Both the position numbers and the translations under genes were made by a program. This document shows positions 1 to 4,461 of a stretch of 5,648 bases of DNA, piece by piece; position 1 is the first letter of the stretch, and each line of letters begins with the position of its first letter. This DNA comes from Candidatus Didemnitutus sp. (GTDB lineage Bacteria > Verrucomicrobiota > Verrucomicrobiia > Opitutales > Opitutaceae), in the NCBI GenBank assembly GCA_030682505.1, contig JAUXOH010000141.1, positions 1 to 5,648 of the forward strand, read 5' to 3'. The notes beneath the pieces are model-generated. The model was not told the origin of the DNA, searched no databases, and worked only from the letters and a program-made list of their open reading frames with translations.

Positions 1-450
1 CTCTATGTCGGCGAACCGGTGCTCTCGACCACTGATTTCAATCCGGGGGCGTTCCGCTGGGTCAATGCCGGCGACCGGGATCATTCCACCCTCAGTTTCC
101 TGCGCCTGGATCCGAAGGGGGAGAACGTCTATCTGGTGATCGGCAATTTCACCCCGGTCACTCGCACGCTTTGCCGGGTCGGCGTGCCCGAAGCCGGGCG
201 GTGGAGTGAAGTGCTGAATTCCAACGCCAGCGTCTATGGCGGGGCGGGTTTTGGGAATTACGGTGGTCAGGCGACCGAGGCAGTTGTCGCCGACGGACAG
301 GCGCAGTCGCTCGTGCTGACCTTGCCGGGTTTGAGCACGCTCGTGCTGAAATGGAATCGAACCGACGCTCTGGCCGCAGTGAAAACTTCTGAAAGCAAAC
401 TGGCGGGCAAACCGGTCCGCTCTGCTCGCCGGACGAAGAAAGTTGCCTAG
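1..450 (+). CDS. glgB: 1,4-alpha-glucan branching enzyme, C-terminal part (5' end outside window)
   Basis: This is the C-terminal 149 residues of a glycogen branching enzyme, which cuts alpha-1,4-glucan chains and re-attaches them through alpha-1,6 bonds during cytoplasmic glycogen synthesis. The frame is open from base 1 (LYVGEPVL...), so the gene starts upstream; the GTG at 19 is only an internal Val codon. Visible family hallmarks are the segment FRWVNAGDRDHSTLSFLR, then NFTPV, RVGVPEAGRWSEVLNSNA, VYGGAGFGNYGG and the closing LVLTLPGLSTLVL. These match the all-beta C-terminal domain of GH13 branching enzymes; the catalytic barrel is not in the window. About 31 residues follow the normal family end, containing nine Lys/Arg and only two acidic residues (ending RRTKKVA). 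That tail is unusual and probably disordered. The gene ends in TAG and converges with the exported-protein gene 33 bases on. Confidence 0.93.
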   Translation, partial: LYVGEPVLSTTDFNPGAFRWVNAGDRDHSTLSFLRLDPKGENVYLVIGNFTPVTRTLCRVGVPEAGRWSEVLNSNASVYGGAGFGNYGGQATEAVVADGQAQSLVLTLPGLSTLVLKWNRTDALAAVKTSESKLAGKPVRSARRTKKVA

Positions 451-486
451 TCCAGCCGGCGGGAGGCAGGCGCGACAGGCGGACTA
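448..486. terminator. Convergent stop-to-stop inverted repeat, possible bidirectional terminator
   Basis: TAGTCC at 448-453 is the reverse complement of GGACTA at 481-486, and GCC 455-457 can pair with GGC 478-480 across a one-base bulge (A454). This gives a stem of nine pairs with a 20-base loop. Both arms include the TAG stop codons of the two converging genes. There is no clear T-run on the plus side. On the minus side a mildly T-rich stretch (AACTTTCTTC) follows the stem. The position fits a shared terminator, but energy and function are not shown. Confidence 0.3.
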
Positions 487-1173
487 CTTGCGCAGCGGAA
501 TCACCGGAGCGAAATCAGAATAGGTGACGCGCAACTCCTCCTCCATCGGAATGAAAAAGAAAAGCCGGCCGCGAAAGCGGGACACCATCTCATGAGGCAA
601 AGCGGGGCGATCATCGGACGCCGGGGAAAATTGCATGGTCACTTCCAACTGATTCATCCGCACGCCGAGCGCGGGGGAGAACGCTCCGAGCAAATGCAAG
701 GTGAAGCGCTCCACGGTGGGCTCGGCCTTGGTGACCGTCAGGTGCAGGAGGAGGTGTTGCAGCAATGGTTCCGAGACGTCTTCCCGGAAACGCAATTGGA
801 ATTCCGCCCGCTCCGCGTCGTCGCGCACCAATGCGGCGGAGGTCACGTCAATGTCCCCCTTTTCAAAAGTCGCGCGGGCCGTGGGCGACGCATTGCTGGC
901 CTTGTAGCGCCGGTAACGCTCGTGGTCCTCGGTGGTCGGCTCGAGACCATTGCGGCGCAGCAACGTCCATTCGCCACCCTTCGGCCGGGAAGGATCGTAG
1001 CGTTCGAGGGAGGTTTCCTCTTTGCGCGTCGTGGTCAGGTTGTAGGCCCAACCCCGTGGCGCGTCCGAACTCAGGCGGGCCAGCGCGGTCTGGAAATACT
1101 CCGGAAGGTCGATCGCCCCCGCACCGAGCGGTGCCAGCAACGCAAAGCCAAGGATCGCGGCAAGGCGGCGCAT
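484..1173 (-). CDS. Exported protein of unknown function with Sec signal peptide
   Basis: I do not recognise this 229-residue protein. Starting at ATG 1173, it opens with MRRLAAILGFALLAPLGAGA, a textbook Sec signal peptide (two Arg, hydrophobic core, small residues at -3 and -1). Cleavage is likely before IDLPEYF. No Cys follows, so it is not a lipoprotein, and no later membrane helix is seen. The mature part is charged and probably beta-rich, with alternating stretches such as AEFQLRFRED (about residues 122-131), LHLTVTKAEPTVERFTLHLL and a closing FRGRLFFFIPMEEELRVTYS. This suggests a soluble periplasmic protein, perhaps a beta-sheet carrier or sensor fold, but that is only an impression. 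In-frame alternatives ATG 1191 and TTG 1206 would add residues before the signal peptide. ATG 1173 lies one base after the stop of the upstream thioesterase gene (TAG-G-ATG), implying translational coupling in one operon. It has no close homologue that I can name. Confidence 0.8.
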   Translation of the reverse strand: MRRLAAILGFALLAPLGAGAIDLPEYFQTALARLSSDAPRGWAYNLTTTRKEETSLERYDPSRPKGGEWTLLRRNGLEPTTEDHERYRRYKASNASPTARATFEKGDIDVTSAALVRDDAERAEFQLRFREDVSEPLLQHLLLHLTVTKAEPTVERFTLHLLGAFSPALGVRMNQLEVTMQFSPASDDRPALPHEMVSRFRGRLFFFIPMEEELRVTYSDFAPVIPLRK

Positions 1174-1174
1174 C

Positions 1175-1609
1175 CTATTTGGTCTGCTCATCCGCCCGGG
1201 CGACAAACCACTCGAAGCTGCCCGCGAAGCAAATGTTGCCGGCCTCGTCCTTGAGTTCGACCCACGTCGTCGCGGTGGTGCGCGTGCGGGTGGTGAGGTC
1301 CTTGATCAGATTCCCGCGGGTGAAATCGTCGGGGCTCGCAAAGGCCAGCAACTTGCCGGTGGCCGGCTTGCGGTATTTCAGCTGCGAGCCGCGCACGACG
1401 GCGAACACCGAGTCGACGAGGGTCGGGAATTCGCGTTGCAGGGAAAGCGCGCTGGCTGCCTCGGCGAGGGCGAATTGCGCGGCCGCGTGCACGGTGCCGA
1501 GATGGTTCTGCAGCAACGGGGTCAGTGGCATCTCCAGCAGGTGCTCGCACCCTTCCGGCGCGGCCACCATGCCCAGAGCCTGATTGAGAGCGAGGTCGGT
1601 GGGTTTCAC
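1175..1609 (-). CDS. Hotdog-fold thioesterase-like protein (DUF4442 / PaaI-like)
   Basis: The 144-residue product looks like a single hotdog domain, the fold of many acyl-CoA thioesterases. The signature is NHLGTVHAAAQFALAEAAS at residues 35-53: the Asn/His before the Gly-Thr, the small-residue helix and the Glu at 50 match the central helix of DUF4442-type proteins. After it come strands such as AVVRGSQLKYRKPATGKLLAFA and TTATTWVELKDEAGNICFAGSFEWFV, which fit the remaining beta-sheet. The length is normal for the fold. No signal peptide is present, so it should be cytoplasmic. Substrate cannot be told from sequence; short or medium acyl-CoA hydrolysis is the family default. I chose GTG 1609 (MKPTDLALNQ); TTG 1645 would add 12 residues, and ATG 1573 would remove a likely first helix. 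No Shine-Dalgarno is visible at any of these. It is the first gene of a two-gene unit with the exported protein directly downstream. Confidence 0.8.
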   Translation of the reverse strand: MKPTDLALNQALGMVAAPEGCEHLLEMPLTPLLQNHLGTVHAAAQFALAEAASALSLQREFPTLVDSVFAVVRGSQLKYRKPATGKLLAFASPDDFTRGNLIKDLTTRTRTTATTWVELKDEAGNICFAGSFEWFVARADEQTK

Positions 1610-1694
1610 GTCGAGAACTAGACGGCGGTGTCCGTGGGCTGGCAACGCCGTTCGCGCACTTTCCGGCTAATATCTGCCGCCCAGCTGCGTGGTA

Positions 1695-1715
1695 GGAGTG
1701 AACCCCTTGTTCTCC
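1695..1715 (+). promoter_or_regulatory. Possible 5'-leader hairpin covering the AGGAG before the TonB-like gene
   Basis: AGGAG at 1694-1698 is the only Shine-Dalgarno-like motif before ATG 1717, but it ends 18 bases away, which is too far. The bases between can fold: GAAC 1700-1703 pairs with GTTC 1709-1712 around a CCCTT loop, and GGA 1695-1697 pairs with TCC 1713-1715, leaving GT as a bulge. Such a fold would both cover the motif and bring it near the start codon. Seven pairs is modest, and chance is possible. Further upstream TAATAT at 1668-1673 resembles a -10 box, but I see no matching -35. Confidence 0.22.
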
Positions 1716-1716
1716 C

Positions 1717-2400
1717 ATGAATGTCGAACGCTTCGCTCTGCCAGCCCTCGTTGCCGCGGCCCTGCATGCTGCGTTACTGTTCGCCAACTTCGCGCCGGAA
1801 AATGACGCCCTCGTGGTTCGGCCAATCACGCTCCAACTGATCCGCAAGCCGATCCCCACCGGAATGGTAATGCCACCCGCGCAAAAGCGTGAGGATGCAA
1901 CCGGGGCCGTTCGGCCGCTCCCCAGCGGAGGGCCTTCCCGTCCCACCCTGCCGGAACGCATTCATCCAATAACCGGTCCTTTCCCACCGCCGCTACCGCT
2001 CGTAAGCCCCAGTTACCCTGATCCCGGAGTAGTGACGATTCCGCGCCACCCGTGGACCGGACACGAGGGGGCACCGGGTGAGTGGCCGGGTCAGGTGCCG
2101 GAGCAAATTTTTAGCCCGGTCCAGTTGGATCATTCGCCGAGGGTCCGGGCGCAGTTGGCTCCGGAGTATCCCCTCGAACTCCGACGAGCGGGGGAGGAAG
2201 GGTCGGTGCTGGTCGAGTTTGAAGTCGATCAGACGGGTCAGGTGACGGCGGCCCGGGTTGTCCGCGGCGCGCATCGGGAATTTGAAGTGGCGGCAATCCG
2301 GGCGGTTCTGAAGTGGAAATTTGAGCCAGGTCGCCACCAAGGAAGAGCCGTGGCGTTTCGCATGTCGGTACCGATTGGGTTTACCTTGGACGGGAATTAG
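1717..2400 (+). CDS. TonB family protein (energy transducer)
   Basis: This 227-residue protein has the three-part plan of TonB. An N-terminal hydrophobic segment at about 7-26 (ALPALVAAALHAALLFANFA) would be a single inner-membrane anchor. A spacer at about 44-137 is rich in Pro (for example PFPPPLPLVSPSYPDP at 88-103) and would cross the periplasm. The C-terminal TonB domain, about 141-225, shows PEYPLELRRAGEEGSVLVEF, then DQTGQV, and AAIRAVLKWKFEPG at 192-205, the family's YP, G-V-V/F, and W-x-F/Y-x-P-G marks. TonB proteins pass proton-motive energy from ExbB-ExbD to outer-membrane receptors. Neither partner nor a TonB-dependent receptor is in the window, so this may be one of several TonB paralogues. 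The start is fixed by an in-frame TGA at 1699 just upstream with no other start between. No well-placed Shine-Dalgarno is seen. It is divergent from the DUF4442 operon and convergent with the PaaI-like gene. Confidence 0.9.
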   Translation: MNVERFALPALVAAALHAALLFANFAPENDALVVRPITLQLIRKPIPTGMVMPPAQKREDATGAVRPLPSGGPSRPTLPERIHPITGPFPPPLPLVSPSYPDPGVVTIPRHPWTGHEGAPGEWPGQVPEQIFSPVQLDHSPRVRAQLAPEYPLELRRAGEEGSVLVEFEVDQTGQVTAARVVRGAHREFEVAAIRAVLKWKFEPGRHQGRAVAFRMSVPIGFTLDGN

Positions 2401-2435
2401 CATCCGTCCTTGGTCCCTGCGGTGGTGATTTGATT

Positions 2436-2461
2436 TCTCCGTTTCGCCAACCGAGCGGAGA
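2436..2461. terminator. Stem-loop between convergent TonB-like and PaaI-like genes, possible terminator
   Basis: TCTCCG at 2436-2441 pairs with CGGAGA at 2456-2461, and inside it TCG 2444-2446 can pair with CGA 2452-2454 around CCAAC. The hairpin lies in the 100-base gap between two converging genes, 36 bases after the TonB-like stop. No T-run follows on either strand, so it is not a canonical intrinsic terminator. The rest of the gap shows nothing else I can name. Confidence 0.33.
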
Positions 2462-2500
2462 TCGCCTGCCTCGCCCCGTCCGCTTGTGGGGCCACGGAGC

Positions 2501-2965
2501 CTACCAACGATGGAACGCGGGATGGCCGGCCTGTACCGCGACAAAGGTGCCCCGGCACGTGGCGCGTGGTTTGCCGGCGGCGGAAAGGGTTCCCTCAACA
2601 ATCGCGCGATTCCCGGTCAATTCAACGAGGCGGGCCACCAGTTCAACCGGTCCGTCGGTGGGGCAGGGGCGCATCATCTTGATCGCATAGTCGGCGGTGA
2701 CGGTGCACGGCGGGGTCCCGAGGCCGCCGTCGCGCATCAAATTCCACGCCGCCGTCCAATTGCAGTGGCAGTCCAACAATGAGCCGATGATGCCGCCGTT
2801 GAGCACGCCCGGGAAAGCTGCGTGGTGGGCTTCCGGGGTCCAGGTGGCGATCACCTCGTCGCCGCGCACGTGGCTCCGGATCTGCAGGCCCTTGGCGTTG
2901 GCCGGGCCGCAACCAAAGCAGATGCTCTTGGGGGAAAAATGCTCTTGGAGGGAAAGATCACGCAT
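2501..2965 (-). CDS. PaaI-like hotdog-fold thioesterase, cysteine-rich
   Basis: The 154-residue product matches PaaI-like (4HBT superfamily) acyl-CoA thioesterases. It begins with CFGCGPANAKGLQIR at 16-30, the C-x-x-C-G...N-x-x-GL lead-in typical of one branch. The hotdog helix motif LNGGIIGSLLDCHCNWTAA follows at 55-73, corresponding to the usual H-G-G...D/E active site; here Asn56 replaces the His, while Asp65 is present. Later strands TVTADYAIKMMRPCP and ELVARLVELTGNRAIVEGTL fit the sheet. It carries seven Cys (16, 19, 66, 68, 87, 101, 137), many for this size. No signal peptide is present, so it is probably cytoplasmic; substrate is unknown. I chose ATG 2965; the longer frame from TTG 3055 adds 30 residues without family resemblance. 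It appears to be a single gene, convergent with the TonB-like gene and divergent from the beta-barrel gene. It is distinct in sequence from the DUF4442 thioesterase at 1175-1609. Confidence 0.87.
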   Translation of the reverse strand: MRDLSLQEHFSPKSICFGCGPANAKGLQIRSHVRGDEVIATWTPEAHHAAFPGVLNGGIIGSLLDCHCNWTAAWNLMRDGGLGTPPCTVTADYAIKMMRPCPTDGPVELVARLVELTGNRAIVEGTLSAAGKPRATCRGTFVAVQAGHPAFHRW

Positions 2966-3064
2966 GGGGCGACGCTGGTCAGAAACGACCGGAATGAGAA
3001 ACCCAAAGTGGTTCCCGAGCGGAGAAGGCCGCCCAACGACACCCAAGGAGGCCAATAAACCGAT

Positions 3065-3077
3065 TTCGGGGCCCGAA
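3065..3077. repeat. Short perfect dyad in divergent intergenic region
   Basis: TTCGGG at 3065-3070 and CCCGAA at 3072-3077 are perfect inverted arms with one base between. The dyad sits in the 187-base gap between the divergent PaaI-like and beta-barrel genes, just upstream of the candidate promoter at 3082-3109. It is shaped like a small operator, but it is a single GC-rich copy and could be chance. Confidence 0.2.
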
Positions 3078-3081
3078 GTCC

Positions 3082-3109
3082 CTGAAAATGCTTAGGAACA
3101 ATCGATTAT
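3082..3109 (+). promoter_or_regulatory. Candidate sigma-70-like promoter for the beta-barrel gene
   Basis: CTGAAA at 3082-3087 (4 of 6 to TTGACA) and GATTAT at 3104-3109 (4 of 6 to TATAAT) are separated by 16 bases. They lie in a locally AT-rich patch of an otherwise GC-rich sequence, about 43 bases before ATG 3153. Both boxes are imperfect and the call is weak. The consensus used is that of E. coli, which may not hold for this organism. Confidence 0.22.
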
Positions 3110-3152
3110 TTGGCTTTTCCAATGGGGCACCATCTGTTCACCCTGAATCCCA

Positions 3153-4394
3153 ATGAATTTCCGTTCCGCCCTTTCCGTGGTCCTCGTGGCATCCGTTTCG
3201 CTCTCTGCCTTTGCTCAGAATGTGGAGGACGAGGAGAAGCTCGAACGCGAGTTGGGTTTGCCGAGCGATCACTGGTATGTGCCGAAGACGACGCTGCGTT
3301 TCGGTTTTCGTGTGCTGACCTCCGGGGTAAACGTCAACTTCGGCAATCTCGGCACCGTCACCTCAACCCGTGCAATTGTGCCGGCCTCGGCGGGCGATAT
3401 TAACCGCATTTACGACAATGGCGCCGTGGCGTTGGATTTGCCGGGTTTCAACGAGGTCGATGCCAATGGCGTCCAGACTTCCATCCCGGGTGGTCGCTAC
3501 CAGGTCCTCGTTCCCCAGACCGATGGGTCGGTCGGCCTCGCCCTTGACGGCGTATCCTTCACGCCAGGCCAGACGCGGTTCTGGAATTATGTTTCTGATG
3601 ACCAGGTAATCGGTGGTCTGCTGGGATTGAGCAACTTCAGCGCGGCCAGTGAGGGAGCCACCGCCTCGAAGGACGAAGGGATGTCCAGTGGGGTCGAACT
3701 TTCGGTTTCGCGCGATTTGGGCAAAGTCGGAAGCAGGTTTCAAATCAGTGTCGACGCTGGCATCGCCTTGAATTCGATGAACGCGAAGACCGGTGGAACG
3801 GTTCGTTCCACGCTCACGAGCTACACGGACTATTTTCGCTTGAATGGGCCCACGCCGACGGAAAAGGGCGGACCCACGTACGGCGAATTGGTCCTGCCTG
3901 ACGGCACCATCGTCGCGCAAGGATATGAAACCACGACGCCGTTGCAGACGACGCCGGATGCCTCTCTCTCAGCGACGACCTCTGTGGTGGGCGGCGCGAG
4001 CGTGCAGGGCAATTGGCAGATCAAGGGCGCCTATTTCCTCATGCGGCTTGGACCGAGCGTGCACACGCAATTATCGGAACGCTTCGGAATGAGCTTCGGC
4101 GCGGGTGTGGCCGGCGCCTATGCAGGCAGCCGCTATAGTGTCGTGGAGCAACTGGAGCTGCCCGATCTCGCCGAGCCTCTGATTGAAGATCGTTTCAGCA
4201 ACGAATCCAAGTTTCTGACCGGCTACTATGCGGATCTGAATTTTGGTTGGCAGGCCAACGAGCGTACCGGTCTCTTTGCCGGTGTCGGCTTGCAGCACCT
4301 TGGCAGTTACGACCAATCCGTCGGCGGTCGCACGGCGAAGATCGAAATGGGCAGTGCGGTTGGAGTGCGCGGGGGCATCAGCATCAAGTTCTAA
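3153..4394 (+). CDS. Outer-membrane beta-barrel protein
   Basis: The 413-residue product begins with MNFRSALSVVLVASVSLSAFA, a Sec signal peptide with likely cleavage after Ala21 (A-F-A), followed by an acidic start QNVEDEEKLERE. The mature chain alternates polar and aromatic/hydrophobic residues in strand-sized runs: TLRFGFRVLTSGVNVNFGNL (about 47-66), GVELSVSRDLGKVGSRFQIS, FGMSFGAGVAGAYAGSRYSV and YYADLNFGWQANERTGLFAG. It ends in VGVRGGISIKF: a final Phe on an amphipathic strand is the classic signal read by the BAM complex. Together these indicate an outer-membrane barrel. The ligand or cargo is not identifiable, and no TonB box or plug domain is evident, so it is not a TonB-dependent receptor. 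The region 68-165, rich in Gly, Asn and Asp, may be an extracellular loop or extra domain. No Shine-Dalgarno precedes ATG 3153, but the signal peptide begins right there. It stands alone, divergent from the thioesterase gene and convergent with ispH. Confidence 0.82.
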   Translation: MNFRSALSVVLVASVSLSAFAQNVEDEEKLERELGLPSDHWYVPKTTLRFGFRVLTSGVNVNFGNLGTVTSTRAIVPASAGDINRIYDNGAVALDLPGFNEVDANGVQTSIPGGRYQVLVPQTDGSVGLALDGVSFTPGQTRFWNYVSDDQVIGGLLGLSNFSAASEGATASKDEGMSSGVELSVSRDLGKVGSRFQISVDAGIALNSMNAKTGGTVRSTLTSYTDYFRLNGPTPTEKGGPTYGELVLPDGTIVAQGYETTTPLQTTPDASLSATTSVVGGASVQGNWQIKGAYFLMRLGPSVHTQLSERFGMSFGAGVAGAYAGSRYSVVEQLELPDLAEPLIEDRFSNESKFLTGYYADLNFGWQANERTGLFAGVGLQHLGSYDQSVGGRTAKIEMGSAVGVRGGISIKF

Positions 4395-4449
4395 GCCGGT
4401 CACCCCTCCGGCGGGTCGGCCTTCTCCCTGAATTCCGCGGCCGGTCACC
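4395..4449 (+). repeat. Direct repeat of a 10-base word downstream of the beta-barrel gene
   Basis: GCCGGTCACC occurs at 4395-4404, directly after the beta-barrel TAA, and again at 4440-4449. The two copies bracket most of the 65-base convergent gap. They could be a small duplication or shared pieces of alternative terminator stems. There is no sign of a mobile element. Confidence 0.45.
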
Positions 4450-4461
4450 GGGCCCGGTTTT
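4440..4461 (+). terminator. GC-rich palindrome followed by TTTT, possible terminator of the beta-barrel gene
   Basis: ACCGGGCCCGGT at 4447-4458 is a perfect 12-base palindrome, and its last T begins a TTTT run at 4458-4461. A second fold is possible just before it: CCGG 4441-4444 with CCGG 4448-4451 around TCA. A GC-rich stem followed by T's on the plus strand fits an intrinsic terminator for the beta-barrel gene. The T-run is short and overlaps the ispH stop codon (TAA, plus-strand bases 4460-4462). The minus-strand direction lacks a T-run. Confidence 0.38.

Noticed and set aside
592..1583. Long plus-strand open frames opposite the exported-protein and thioesterase genes (592-1254 and 765-1583)
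   Set aside because: Their translations are Arg/Pro/Cys-rich and low in recognisable structure, as expected from antisense frames in GC-rich DNA. The minus strand carries a clear signal peptide and a hotdog domain.
1707..1804. Short leader-peptide-like frame starting at TTG 1707, eight bases after AGGAG
   Set aside because: It is about 32 codons, rich in Arg and Cys, and runs out of frame through the TonB-like coding region; it is better explained as chance. The misplaced AGGAG is noted separately.
1188..1961. Minus-strand open frame of 257 codons across the thioesterase and TonB-like genes
   Set aside because: It is a frame shadow: highly Arg/Gly/Ala-rich without motifs, overlapping two well-supported genes.
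1993..2601. Minus-strand open frame of 202 codons opposite the TonB-like gene
   Set aside because: The opposite strand has an unmistakable TonB domain in the same place; this translation shows no domain and overlaps the end of the PaaI-like gene.
2966..3055. N-terminal extension of the PaaI-like protein to TTG 3055
   Set aside because: The added 30 residues resemble neither the family nor a signal peptide, and ATG 2965 gives the usual distance to the C-x-x-C-G motif.
3363..3920. Minus-strand open frame of 185 codons inside the beta-barrel gene
   Set aside because: It is Arg-rich with no motif; the plus frame has a signal peptide and a C-terminal barrel signature.
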